DNA of 47,525 bases from Streptomyces sp. UW30. Its GTDB lineage: Bacteria > Actinomycetota > Actinomycetes > Streptomycetales > Streptomycetaceae. A program made the translations under genes and the position numbers. Positions 1-10,451 of this stretch are shown one piece after another; the stretch's first letter is position 1, and each line of letters starts with the position of its first letter. The stretch covers positions 207,238 through 254,762 of the forward strand of contig NZ_RDBN01000053.1 in NCBI RefSeq assembly GCF_008042075.1, read 5' to 3'. The notes under the pieces are model-generated. The model ran no database searches. It worked only from the letters and a program-made list of their open reading frames with translations, and was not told the DNA's origin.

Positions 1-121
1 GGTCCGCCGGTCCTTCCTGTCGGGGGTGAGCGGCGCCGAGCCGTCGTCCGGACGCGGCGTGAACAGCGGCTCGAGAGGGGGCGAGGCCCCGTACGAGGGC
101 GTCGTGGCCGTCCTGCCTCAT
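1..121 (-). pseudogene. comEC: Second copy of comEC 5' end (partial, runs off the window)
   Basis: Read on the minus strand from 121, this repeats the first 40 codons of the comEC copy at 907. The minus-strand stretch 200-118 just upstream repeats the last comEA codons and stop. This is the orientation expected for the native degV-comEA-comEC order, so the intact comEC may continue left of base 1. I list it as a pseudogene only because the window cuts it. Confidence 0.6.
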
Positions 122-200
122 GGCCGTACGAGATTCTGCAGATCGGCGAAACGGCGGTCGCCGATGCCATTGACCTCGCGCAGTTCGTCGACCGAGCGGA
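1..200. repeat. Left arm of a perfect 200-bp inverted repeat
   Basis: Base k of this arm pairs with base 1028-k. I compared the arm with 828-1027 block by block and found no mismatch. Identity stops exactly at 200/201 (201 is T and 827 is also T). The arm is the reverse complement of the end of comEA plus the start of comEC. It begins at the first base of the window, so it may continue to the left. Either a real inverted duplication or a fold-back assembly join would produce it. Confidence 0.97.
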
Positions 201-910
201 TGCCGGTCTGGTTGCAGGTGCGGTGTGGGCTGGAGCGGCGGAGCGTGGTCGCGCTCACCGTGGTGCTCGTCCTTGCCGCCGGCTTCGCGGTGCAGCACTT
301 CTGGGCCGGACGGGCGCAGTCCGTGCGGGCCCCCGAGGTGGTGCGGGCGGTGGCTCCGTACGGCGGAGGGGAACCCGGCGGGGAGCAGGGCGGTGAGGCC
401 GGGTCGGCGGCTTCGGCGGCCGGGGCGTCGGGGGCCGTGGGGACAGCCGCGCCCGAGATCGTGGTGGACGTCGGTGGCAAGGTCCGCAAGCCGGGGATCC
501 ATCGCCTTCCGGCGGGCTCGCGCGTGGCCGACGCTCTGCGGGCGGCGGGCGGGGCGCGCCCCGGCACGAACACCGACAGTCTCAACCGGGCCCGGTTCCT
601 GGTGGACGGGGAGCAGGTGATCGTCGGAGCTCCGGCCGCCCTACCCGGGGCCGCCGGCCCGGGCACGGGTGGCGCTCCGGGGACGGGCGGTGCGGCGGCC
701 CCAGGCGCCGCACCCACCGCACCGATCCCGCTCAACACCGCCACCGTGGACCAGCTGGACACCCTCCCGGGCGTCGGCCCGGTGCTGGCCCAGCACATCA
801 TCGACTACCGCACCCAGCACGGCGGCTTCCGCTCGGTCGACGAACTGCGCGAGGTCAATGGCATCGGCGACCGCCGTTTCGCCGATCTGCAGAATCTCGT
901 ACGGCCATGA
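26..910 (+). pseudogene. comEA: ComEA-type helix-hairpin-helix DNA-binding protein, chimeric 5' end
   Basis: The open frame gives 294 aa, but only residues from about 59 (base 201) onward are genuine. Residues 1-58 are read from the inverted-repeat arm, in reverse complement of the gene's own 3' end. The genuine part has a membrane segment (about 76-92), a Pro/Gly/Ala-rich linker, a SLBB-like region (VDVGGKVRKPGIHRLPAGSR) and a C-terminal tandem helix-hairpin-helix (LNTATVDQLDTLPGVGP to the end). ComEA proteins bind double-stranded DNA outside the membrane for uptake; the role in Streptomyces is unproven. The stop overlaps the comEC start (ATGA). The missing N-terminus is on the opposite strand near 1500-1778. 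Confidence 0.8.
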
Positions 911-1027
911 GGCAGGACGGCCACGACGCCCTCGTACGGGGCCTCGCCCCCTCTCGAGCCGCTGTTCACGCCGCGTCCGGACGACGGCTCGGCGCCGCTC
1001 ACCCCCGACAGGAAGGACCGGCGGACC
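828..1027. repeat. Right arm of the 200-bp inverted repeat
   Basis: This is the partner of 1-200. It carries the last 27 codons of comEA and the first 40 codons of comEC in the forward direction. The spacer (201-827) holds the middle of comEA only once. Confidence 0.97.
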
Positions 1028-1596
1028 TGCGCTTGGTCCCACCGGCACTCGCCGCTTGGGCAACAGCGGCGCTGATGCTGGACGCCCCGCCGGAGTGGGT
1101 GGCCGGTGCGGCGGTGGTCTGCTTGCTCGCGGTGGGCACACTGCTGCTGATGCGACGGCGTGGGGCCGGCGGGCAGGGCCAGGTGCCCACGCGCCGGACC
1201 TGGCCCCGTACCTCGGCCGCCGCCGTACTGCTCTGTGTCGCCGCGGCCGCCACCTCCGCCGGGCTGCACGGGGCCGATCTGCGGCGAGGGCCGGTGCCAC
1301 GGCTGGCGGAGGAGTACGCCACGGTGACCGCCGAGGTCGAGATCACCTCCGACCCCCGGCTCACCCGACCCCGCATCAAGGGCGATCACATGGCGCCGAC
1401 CTCCGTGCTGGTCGACGCGGACGTACGACGCGTCGAGGAACCGAACGGCACGGCGGTGACGACGCGGGCGCCCGTGTTGATGATCGTCGACGGGGGCTGG
1501 GGGCCCTCGGCCGACGCCGGCGAGCACCGGCAGCCTTCGTCGCCCGCCGGGTTGCGGCCATCGCTCTCCTCCCCCTCCGCCGACGCATGGCGCTGA
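907..1596 (+). pseudogene. comEC: ComEC/Rec2 N-terminal fragment
   Basis: The start ATG overlaps the comEA stop. Residues from about 40 on (DLRLVPPALAAWATAALML) form the N-terminal membrane region of a ComEC/Rec2 DNA-channel protein, with two further hydrophobic segments and the start of the soluble OB-like domain (about 140-195). Homology is lost after about residue 195 (base about 1495), and the last 35 residues are antisense of the displaced comEA 5' end. A full Streptomyces ComEC is roughly 800 residues, so the competence and metallo-beta-lactamase domains are absent here. The rest of comEC probably lies left of the window, joined to the 1-121 copy. Confidence 0.75.
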
Positions 1597-1778
1597 CGTG
1601 CCCTCCCCGTGCCAGGCATGCCTCGCCGGTGACGGGCACGCCCGTCGGAGTGCGGCCCACGCCCCGGGCCGCTGGTCACGGTCGCGATACGGGCGCCCGT
1701 GCGTGTGCCGGAAAGCGTGCCCGGACGCGCGCCCGGACCCGTGACTGTACGTGTACGTGTACGTGATCGAAGTGCCAT
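1500..1778 (-). pseudogene. comEA: Displaced N-terminal fragment of ComEA
   Basis: A minus-strand frame starts at ATG 1778 (MALRSRTRTRTVTGPG). It runs through a basic, Gly/Arg/Ala-rich, disordered stretch with an ARHRR motif, like the cytoplasmic head that I recall from Streptomyces ComEA. Near base 1500 it passes into antisense comEC. About 95 residues here plus 236 residues from 201-910 would make a normal-length ComEA of about 330 aa. The frame lies directly upstream of the place where comEA should sit next to degV. Assignment rests on composition and position, not on an alignment. Confidence 0.55.
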
Positions 1779-1927
1779 GCGACGAGGATCCGACACCTCG
1801 CCCCACCCGCGATGATCTTGCTCAATTCCCGGGGATTACCGACGAGTTGTGGATATCTCGGCCACCCACACGAGTGACACCCACGTAGGGGGCTCGACCA
1901 CGTAGAGGGCTCAACCAACCACGCAGT

Positions 1928-1993
1928 GGCCCGTCACTCACCACCCACGAAGCGGCCCGTCACCACCCACGCTGAGGCCCGTCACCACCCACG
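1928..1993. repeat. Short imperfect tandem repeat in the 1600-2055 non-coding stretch
   Basis: Two exact 18-bp copies (1954-1971, 1976-1993) and a longer variant (1928-1949) of GGCCCGTCACCACCCACG follow one another at a 22-26 bp spacing. The stretch between the displaced comEA piece and the degV stop holds no gene that I can support; its low-complexity C/A-rich sequence contains only these repeats. Confidence 0.7.
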
Positions 1994-2055
1994 CAACGCC
2001 CCCTCACCACCAGGGATCACTCAGCCCGCGACCAAGCCACCCCTCCGCCGCCCCC

Positions 2056-2901
2056 TCACCGCGGCGAAACCACAACCCCCAACAACCCGGGCCCGGTATG
2101 CGCCCCGATCACCGCCCCCACCTCGCTCACATGCAGGTCCGCCAACCCCGGCACCCGCGCCCGCAAACGATCCGCCAGCGCCGACGCCCGGTCCGGTGCG
2201 GCGAGATGGTGGACCGCGATGTCGACCTGCGCGCTGCCCGCCCGGTCGGCCGCGATCTCCTCCAGGCGGGCGATCGCCTTGGAAGCCGTGCGGACCTTCT
2301 CCAGCGGGCCGATCCGGCCGTTCTCCAGCTGCAACAGCGGCTTCACCGCGAGCGCGGAGCCCAGCAGGGCCTGCGCGGCGCCGATGCGGCCGCCGCGGCG
2401 CAGATAGTCGAGGGTGTCGACGTAGAAGTAGGCGGCCGTGGCCCCGGCCCGTTTCTCGGCAGCCGTGACGGCCTCGTCCACCGTGCCGCCCGTCTCCGCC
2501 GCCTCGGCCGCCGCGAGCGCGCAGAAGCCGAGGGCCATGGCGACCATGCCCGTGTCCACCACCCGCACCGGCACGGGCGCCTCGCGAGCCGCGACCACCG
2601 CCGCGTCGTAGGTGCCGGAGAGCTCGGCGGACAGATGCAGGGAGACGATGCCGGTGGCGCCGGACTCGGCCACCTCGCGGTAGTGCTGCGCGAAGGCCTC
2701 GGGGCTCGGGCGCGAGGTGGTGACAGGGCGTCGCTTCTGCAACGCCTGGGCAAGGGAACGGGTCGAGATCTCGGTGCCCTCGTCGAGCGCCTGGCCGCCG
2801 ACGACCACGGTCAGGGGTACCGCTGTGATGCCGTGGCGCTCCATCGTCCGGGGCGGCAGGTAGGCCGTTGAATCGGTGACGATAGCGACATGGCGGGACA
2901 T
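2056..2901 (-). CDS. DegV family fatty-acid-binding protein
   Basis: 281 aa, the usual DegV length. The start (VAIVTDSTAYLPP) is the DegV signature. The two-domain EDD fold is represented by TSRPSPEAF and SAELSGTY in the N-half and RRGGRIG and KPLLQLENGRI in the C-half. Family members bind a long-chain fatty acid; in Firmicutes (FakB) they present it to a FakA kinase. No FakA-like gene is in this window, so the partner is unknown here. A TTAC-N5-GTA(A/G) element lies 11-23 bases upstream of the start codon. A second in-frame ATG lies four codons downstream (residue 5 would be H). In the native order the gene precedes comEA. Confidence 0.93.
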   Translation of the reverse strand: MSRHVAIVTDSTAYLPPRTMERHGITAVPLTVVVGGQALDEGTEISTRSLAQALQKRRPVTTSRPSPEAFAQHYREVAESGATGIVSLHLSAELSGTYDAAVVAAREAPVPVRVVDTGMVAMALGFCALAAAEAAETGGTVDEAVTAAEKRAGATAAYFYVDTLDYLRRGGRIGAAQALLGSALAVKPLLQLENGRIGPLEKVRTASKAIARLEEIAADRAGSAQVDIAVHHLAAPDRASALADRLRARVPGLADLHVSEVGAVIGAHTGPGLLGVVVSPR

Positions 2902-2911
2902 GAGCTGGAGG

Positions 2912-2924
2912 TTACCTGGCGTAG
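2912..2924 (-). promoter_or_regulatory. Possible operator overlapping degV translation start region
   Basis: TTACCTGGCGTAG on the plus strand matches 12 of 13 bases of the core of the perfect palindrome at 7219-7239. The arms TTAC-N5-GTA fit the arms I recall for BldD sites, but the centre does not. Tentative. Confidence 0.25.
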
Positions 2925-2994
2925 CGCCCGGGCGGCAGCCCGACCCCGCTCAGCCGGTGAAGCCTTGACCGGAGCGGCTCGCGCTCGCGCGTGC

Positions 2995-3834
2995 TCAAGT
3001 CGTGCTCTCGGGGCGGGGTTTCTTCTGCCACGGGTACGTCGGGCGAGGTCCCGACGGGTTGAGGGCGGGCCTCGTCGGCTCCTCGGCCCGCTGTGTCCGA
3101 GGGGTGTCCGGCCAGGTCTGTTCGCTCGTCGCACCGGACTCGGCGGCGGGCGCCTCCGGCCATGGGGGCGGCGGGGACGCCGGCCGCTCCGATGACGGAG
3201 TCGGCGACGGCGACGGCGACGAGGATCCCGTGGTGGGGGATTCCGTCGTCTGCCAGTGCCGCAGCGCGCCGGTCTCCACGTCGATCTGGGTGCTGAGGGT
3301 GTCCAGGTCGTCGTCGGCGAAGCGGCGGGCCCGGTCGCGGGCCGCCCAGCGCAGGGAGTCCGCCGCCTCGACGATGCGCTCGGTGCGTTCGCGCAGGTCG
3401 GGCAGTCGCGCGACGAGCATCGTGCGGTCTGGCTCGGACTCCAGGCGCCGCAGCTCCGCGTCGAGTTCGTGCCCATGTGCGCTGAGGCGCTCGAAGAGGC
3501 CGAGGGACTCCTTGAGGGACTCGTCCTCGCTCACGCCCGCATGGAGGGCGTCCTGGGTGGCGCGCATCGAGGTGCGCAGCTTCAGCCGCAGCTGGGCGAG
3601 CTCACCGGGCGCACCGGGCTGGGCGAAGGACTTGGCCCGCAGGGTGTGGTCCTCGACCGTGCGCCGGGCGTGAGTGATCGTCTCGTCCACCCGGCGCTTG
3701 GCGGCACCGACCACCTTCACCGTGGCGTACGCGCCGAGCGCGACGAAGAGCACGAAGAGCAGGGCGACGACTGCGATCACTGCTTCCACGAACTCCTCCT
3801 CGGACCGGCCGCGACCCATGCCACGTCGCGTCAC
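2995..3834 (-). CDS. Single-pass membrane protein with long coiled-coil domain
   Basis: 279 aa. One membrane helix lies at about residues 16-40. It is followed by a highly charged, probably helical/coiled-coil segment (about 45-190, rich in E, R and L), then a Pro/Ser/Thr-rich tail (about 195-279) ending in basic residues (YPWQKKPRPESTT). I do not recognise a named domain; it looks like the conserved Streptomyces hypothetical between leuS and degV. The GTG at 3834 is used; an ATG five codons later (3819) is an alternative and neither has a strong ribosome site. Topology would place the helical domain in the cytoplasm if the basic N-terminus stays inside. Confidence 0.8.
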   Translation of the reverse strand: MTRRGMGRGRSEEEFVEAVIAVVALLFVLFVALGAYATVKVVGAAKRRVDETITHARRTVEDHTLRAKSFAQPGAPGELAQLRLKLRTSMRATQDALHAGVSEDESLKESLGLFERLSAHGHELDAELRRLESEPDRTMLVARLPDLRERTERIVEAADSLRWAARDRARRFADDDLDTLSTQIDVETGALRHWQTTESPTTGSSSPSPSPTPSSERPASPPPPWPEAPAAESGATSEQTWPDTPRTQRAEEPTRPALNPSGPRPTYPWQKKPRPESTT

Positions 3835-3854
3835 TCTTCAACGGTAAACGCAGC

Positions 3855-3893
3855 GGGCAGGCCCGGAGTTCCAAAGGAACCCCGAACCTGCCC
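3855..3893 (-). terminator. Hairpin after leuS
   Basis: An 18-bp stem with 15 pairs and an AAA loop lies between the leuS stop and the next gene on the same strand. It has no U-run, as is common in Streptomyces. It probably terminates or attenuates transcription from leuS. Confidence 0.7.
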
Positions 3894-3957
3894 GTAGGGG
3901 ATCACCCCGAGTCAAGATCACACGGAGTACGGCGGCCGGCTCGGCCCAACCGCCGGA

Positions 3958-4015
3958 GGCAGACTCACGCCGGATTCAGACTCACGCCGGATGCAGACTC
4001 ACGCCGGATGCAGAC

Positions 4016-4025
<10 letters not shown>
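3958..4025. repeat. Four 17-bp tandem repeats over the leuS stop codon
   Basis: Four consecutive copies of a 17-mer ending CAGACTCACGCCGGA start at 3958, 3975, 3992 and 4009. They differ only in the first two bases. The fourth copy contains the leuS stop (4016-4018) and the last sense codons, so each further copy carries the same TGA on the minus strand. It looks like slippage duplication of the gene end. Confidence 0.95.
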
Positions 4026-6901
<2,876 letters not shown>

Positions 6902-6962
6902 GATCCTCAAAGCTCCATCGATCGTCTCTGCCAGCGGCTGCGATTTCCCGGGAAACGAAAAA

Positions 6963-7029
6963 TCCCCTCGCACAGGAGGGGACGCCGCGCCGATTCCGAC
7001 CATCCGATTCGCCCGGTGGTCGGGAGTGA
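6963..7029 (-). promoter_or_regulatory. leuS transcription attenuator (terminator and competing hairpin)
   Basis: On the minus strand a TCCCCTC/GAGGGGA stem (6963-6982) with a CTGTGC loop is followed directly by TTTTT, a classical intrinsic terminator. Upstream, CCGACCA and TGGTCGG (6996-7002 and 7017-7023) can pair just after the leader peptide stop. This is the layout of ribosome-mediated attenuation. I recall that classical attenuators were predicted upstream of leuS in some Streptomyces by comparative analysis. Confidence 0.82.
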
Positions 7030-7068
7030 TCAGCGCGGCTCGCTAAGCAGAAGGCGTACGGCACGCAT
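7030..7068 (-). CDS. leuS leader peptide (12 aa)
   Basis: The peptide is [12 protein letters not shown] followed by TGA. Three consecutive Leu codons (CTT CTG CTT) in a 12-codon frame, placed 48 bases upstream of an intrinsic terminator in the leuS leader, mark it as the leucine sensor. Low Leu-tRNA should stall the ribosome on these codons and prevent terminator formation. No Shine-Dalgarno is seen; a -10 element six bases upstream suggests that the mRNA starts at the ATG. Confidence 0.85.
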   Translation of the reverse strand: MRAVRLLLSEPR

Positions 7069-7080
7069 GGCGTCAGGGTA
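7069..7080 (-). promoter_or_regulatory. -10 element for a leaderless leuS leader transcript
   Basis: TACCCT (7080-7075) is followed by six bases and then the leader ATG, so the A of the ATG sits where transcription should start. No convincing -35 is visible. The proA start has the same arrangement. Confidence 0.5.
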
Positions 7081-7218
7081 CCGCAGCGCCGGAGCGGGCC
7101 GCGACGGACTTCCGGCGGGGCGCATGACGGTGCTCACTAGGGGCTCACGCATGAACAATCGTGCCCCCGGCTCCGTACCTGAGAGTTGTGAAGACATGGA
7201 AAAGCTGAACAAGGTTCA

Positions 7219-7239
7219 ACTGTTACCTGGCGTAACAGT
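7219..7239. promoter_or_regulatory. Perfect 8-bp palindrome, putative operator upstream of the redox operon
   Basis: ACTGTTAC-CTGGC-GTAACAGT is a perfect inverted repeat between the divergent leuS leader and the cytochrome-like gene at 7373. It fits a dimeric regulator site. The TTAC-N5-GTAA arms match those I recall for BldD, though the BldD centre is not conserved. The rest of 7081-7372 shows no gene; a second small repeat TGAAC-AAG-GTTCA is at 7206-7218. Confidence 0.5.
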
Positions 7240-7372
7240 CGCTAAGGGACACCGCAAGCCCCTTACAGCCCGTAGATAACAACGCAATAACTCAAACGCC
7301 GTACCCCCCGGTATGGAGCCACTTAGAGTGCGGCAGCGGGACCGCCTTCCCGAACCGCTCGGAGTTGCCCCC

Positions 7373-8737
7373 ATGAACCCTCGTCGTAGTAACAGTTCGC
7401 TTCCCTCACCGGGCCGGTCGGCCTACGGGGTTGCGACCGCTGCTGTTCTGCTGCTCATACCCCTGGTCGTGCTGCTCGGCGGTACCTGGCTCCAGGAGTT
7501 CCTCAACTTCGGTGCCGGTGTCCTGTCGCTCGTCTGCCTGACCTGTTCGGTCATCTGGGGCCTGGTCGCCCAGGACCGGATGATCCTCAACACCCGCCAG
7601 CGGATCATCGCGCAGGGCATCCACCGGGTGACCGCGGTGGCCTCGATCGCGTTCCTCCTGGTGCACATCGGCGTCAAGCTGGCGCTGGACCACGCCAGCC
7701 CGATCGCCGCACTGATCCCCTTCAGCCTGGTGTTCGCCGGCGGCACCGAGATCCCGGGCAGCGCCTTCCTCATCGGCCTGGGTTCCCTGGCCGCCCTGCT
7801 CATGATCTTCGTCGGCATCACCGGCGCCCTGCGCAACCAGTTCGCCTCCCCGGCGCCGGTCGCCGCACGCTGGCGCGCGATGCACATGCTGGCCTACCCG
7901 GCCTGGTGCTCGGCCCTGATCCACGGCCTGTTCGCGGGCCGCCCGGCGAAGACGTTCTTCATGGTCAGCTACGAACTCTGCGTCGTCGCCGTCGCCGCGG
8001 CCCTCGCCCTGCGCGCCGCCCCGCGCCCGGTCAAGCGCAAGTTCGCCGACCGGATCGCCCAGATCATCGGCAACGAGCCGGACGCCCGCGAGAACCTGGA
8101 GGAGAGCCGTGCCAGGGCCGCGTCCGGCTCCTCCCTGCCGGGCTACGAGGACCAGCGGCCGTCCCGCTCGGCACGCCGCTCACGCGACGAACGACCGGGC
8201 CCCCTGCCCGGCATGCCCTCCCAGGCCCCCTCGGCCGCGGAGACCACGGGCGGTTTCGCCGCCGCCTACCGCGCCGTCTCCCCCCGCTCCCGCGGGCAGC
8301 AACAGCCGTACGCCGACCAGACCTCACGCATGGACCTGCCCATGGACATGCAGCCGACGGAGGCGATCCCGCGCGTCGACGGCGCCGGAGGCGGCACGGG
8401 CAACTGGCCCATCCCCTCCCCGCCTCCGGTCGGCGAGGCGCCCCCGTCGGCCTACGACCCGCTCAACGACACCGGATACAACATCCCCGTCTACGACAAT
8501 TCCGGCACCACGACCTACGGCTCGAACACCTCGGGCTACGGCTCCAACTCCGCGGGTTACGGCTCGAGTGATGTGTACGACACATCTGAGACGAACGCCG
8601 TCTTCGGTACGTACAACCAGAACGACACGTACAACAACAGCGGTCCCGCAACCGAAACAACGCCCGGTGCCTCCTACGACTTCGACGCACCGGGTTCGGG
8701 CGAACCTTGGAACACGCCTTCCGGAGGCTTTAAGTGA
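7373..8737 (+). CDS. Cytochrome b / ferric-reductase-like membrane protein
   Basis: 454 aa from the ATG at 7373 (MNPRRSNSSL), with GGAG nine bases upstream; the longer frame to 7313 lacks a ribosome site. About five to six membrane helices occupy residues 20-215. Four histidines stand in two helices: H84 and H98 (14 apart) and H171 and H184 (13 apart). These are the spacings of the heme ligands in NOX2-type ferric-reductase domains (101/115 and 209/222), so two stacked b hemes are likely. Residues 220-454 are a disordered cytoplasmic tail rich in Pro, Ser, Tyr, Asn and Gly, with YGSN-type repeats near the end. The stop overlaps the next gene by four bases (GTGA), so the two are translationally coupled. 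No FAD/NAD domain is present in this protein. Confidence 0.8.
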   Translation: MNPRRSNSSLPSPGRSAYGVATAAVLLLIPLVVLLGGTWLQEFLNFGAGVLSLVCLTCSVIWGLVAQDRMILNTRQRIIAQGIHRVTAVASIAFLLVHIGVKLALDHASPIAALIPFSLVFAGGTEIPGSAFLIGLGSLAALLMIFVGITGALRNQFASPAPVAARWRAMHMLAYPAWCSALIHGLFAGRPAKTFFMVSYELCVVAVAAALALRAAPRPVKRKFADRIAQIIGNEPDARENLEESRARAASGSSLPGYEDQRPSRSARRSRDERPGPLPGMPSQAPSAAETTGGFAAAYRAVSPRSRGQQQPYADQTSRMDLPMDMQPTEAIPRVDGAGGGTGNWPIPSPPPVGEAPPSAYDPLNDTGYNIPVYDNSGTTTYGSNTSGYGSNSAGYGSSDVYDTSETNAVFGTYNQNDTYNNSGPATETTPGASYDFDAPGSGEPWNTPSGGFK

Positions 8738-10344
8738 ACGAGGCCCTGCCCGACGTACCCGAAGTCCGCGTGGTCGGACTTCCCCAGCTCACGTCGGGCT
8801 TCGACCTTGTCGAGAGACTTGACCTGCCCATGCATCTGAAGGTGCACGGGCCGCTCGAACCGTTGGGCGGCGAGCAGCTGGCGAAGCTCGCCGAGAACAT
8901 CAACCTGAAGGGCCGCGGCGGCGCGGGCTTCCCCTTCCACAAGAAGCTGCGCTCGGTCGCCGAGGCCGCGATCAAGCGCGGCGTGCGGCCGGTCGTCGTG
9001 GTCAACGGCAGTGAGGACGAACCGGCCTGCCGCAAGGACACGGTGATGATCAACCGTGCCCCGCATCTCATCCTGGACGGCGCGCTGCTGTGCGCCGAGG
9101 CCATGGGTGCCCGCACGCTCGTGGTGGCGGTCACCCGGGAATCGACCCAGCGCTCAATGGAGGCCGCGCTCGCCGAACGCGGCCTCAGCAACAGCCGTCG
9201 GTCCGCGCTACGCGCGTTCGTCCAGCGCAACCCGGTGCGCATGGTCACCGGCGCCGCCGCCTCCGTGATCCGCTCCATCGACGGCGGCCCGGCGATCCCG
9301 CCCGGCCGCAAGGTCAGCGCCTCGCAGAACGGCGTCGGCGGCGCCCCGACCCTGCTGTCCAACGCCGAGACGTTCGCCCAGCTCGCCATCGCCGCCCGCA
9401 TCGGCCCGGAGCGCTACGGCAACACCGGCCTGTACGACGAGCCGGGCACCGTCATGCTCACGGTCTCCGGCGCGGTCGCCCGCCCGATGGTCATCGAGGT
9501 CCCGACGGGCGTCCCGCTGCGCTACGTCCTCCAGCTCGCCGGCGCCCCGCCGGTACCGCAGGGCGTGCTGACCGGTGGCTACCACGGCAAGTGGATCGAC
9601 GCGGCGACGGTCAACGAGGCGATCGTCTCGCGCAACTCCCTGGACGCGGTCGGCGGCGCGCTCGGCGCCGGCGCGATCCTGCCGATCACTCAGGAGACCT
9701 GCCCACTGGGCGAGTCGCTGCGCGTGGCGCAGTGGCTGGCCGAGGAGAGCGCGGGCCAGTGCGGCCCCTGCTACCTCGGCCTGCCGGCCGCCGCGCGCGG
9801 CTTGGAGGACATCCTGAACGGCGGCGGGCCGGCCGCTCTGGAGGCCCTGAAGCAGGTCGCCAAGAACGTGAAGCGGCGTGGTGCGTGCTCGCACCCGGAC
9901 GGCTCCGCGATGTTCCTGGAGTCGACCATCAAGGCGTTCACCGACGACCTCGCGGCACACGTCCTCGGAAACGGCTGCGGACGGCCCGTGGAGGGCGTTC
10001 TGCCGCTCTTCGAGGGCGGCAGGGGACCCGCGGGCATCCAGGGTGGCGCCGAGTCGGAGGAGGACGGTCCCAGCCGCCAGAAGATCTACGTCGACTGGAC
10101 GCTGTGCCGCGGCCACGGCCTGTGCGCGGACATCCTCCCGGAGGTCTTCCAGCTCGGCGCCGACGGTTTCCCGACCGTCGCCCAGGCGATGGTCCCGCGC
10201 TACGCCGAGGCCAAGGCCCTGCGCGCGGTGCGCCGTTGCCCGGCCCTCGCGCTGCGCCTGGAGGAGGACACCCGCGCGCAGGAGTCGTCCCGCAACCTGC
10301 CGGTCCTCTCCCAGGGGCGCGGCAGGCGGGCGTTGGGGCGCTGA
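8734..10344 (+). CDS. NuoF-like flavoprotein fused to a C-terminal ferredoxin
   Basis: 536 aa, GTG start overlapping the previous stop. Residues 60-67 (GRGGAGFP) and 91-98 (NGSEDEPA) are the FMN/NADH-site motifs of the complex I 51-kDa (NuoF) family. A SLBB domain follows (about 238-320). The NuoF Fe-S site is ESAGQCGPC (338-346) plus C385. The first Cys of the usual ESCGxCxPC is Ala340, so only three ligands are visible. Residues about 450-510 form a small ferredoxin with C458, C464 and C502 (CRGHGLC...CP), typical of a 3Fe-4S or 4Fe-4S type. It probably takes electrons from NAD(P)H to the membrane heme protein encoded upstream; electron direction and acceptor are inferred. Confidence 0.88.
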   Translation: MNEALPDVPEVRVVGLPQLTSGFDLVERLDLPMHLKVHGPLEPLGGEQLAKLAENINLKGRGGAGFPFHKKLRSVAEAAIKRGVRPVVVVNGSEDEPACRKDTVMINRAPHLILDGALLCAEAMGARTLVVAVTRESTQRSMEAALAERGLSNSRRSALRAFVQRNPVRMVTGAAASVIRSIDGGPAIPPGRKVSASQNGVGGAPTLLSNAETFAQLAIAARIGPERYGNTGLYDEPGTVMLTVSGAVARPMVIEVPTGVPLRYVLQLAGAPPVPQGVLTGGYHGKWIDAATVNEAIVSRNSLDAVGGALGAGAILPITQETCPLGESLRVAQWLAEESAGQCGPCYLGLPAAARGLEDILNGGGPAALEALKQVAKNVKRRGACSHPDGSAMFLESTIKAFTDDLAAHVLGNGCGRPVEGVLPLFEGGRGPAGIQGGAESEEDGPSRQKIYVDWTLCRGHGLCADILPEVFQLGADGFPTVAQAMVPRYAEAKALRAVRRCPALALRLEEDTRAQESSRNLPVLSQGRGRRALGR

Positions 10345-10362
10345 GAGGCGAGCACGTACGCA

Positions 10363-10395
10363 CAGAGGGGCCGTCCGAGCCGGACGGCCCCTCTG
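10363..10395 (+). terminator. Terminator of the redox operon
   Basis: A perfect 15-bp stem (10363-10377 with 10381-10395) with an AGC loop lies 18 bases after the stop codon. Confidence 0.9.
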
Positions 10396-10407
10396 GTGTT
10401 GTCGGAC

Positions 10408-10447
10408 GAAAAAGATCCCGCCGGGTCTTGCCGACCCGGCGGGATCT
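10408..10447 (-). terminator. Terminator of tRNA-Ala copy 1
   Basis: A perfect 15-bp stem (10413-10427 with 10433-10447) is followed by TTTTT on the minus strand, immediately after the tRNA 3' end. It is a canonical intrinsic terminator. Confidence 0.95.
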
Positions 10448-10451
10448 ACTG

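Noticed and set aside
1928..1993. CRISPR-like short repeats
   Set aside because: Copies are tandem with 4-8 base gaps and no spacers, so this is a simple repeat. No CRISPR array or cas gene is in the window.
1928..2468. Plus-strand Pro-rich frame opposite degV
   Set aside because: Low-complexity Pro/Arg/His text that is antisense to DegV and to simple repeats.
6902..7003. N-terminal extension of leuS to 7003
   Set aside because: It would translate the intrinsic terminator of the attenuator; the ATG at 6901 has the ribosome site and the homologous start.
7206..7218. LexA-like box TGAAC-AAG-GTTCA
   Set aside because: The spacing is 3 rather than the 4 bases of the GAAC-N4-GTTC consensus I recall, and the gene it precedes is not a DNA-repair gene.
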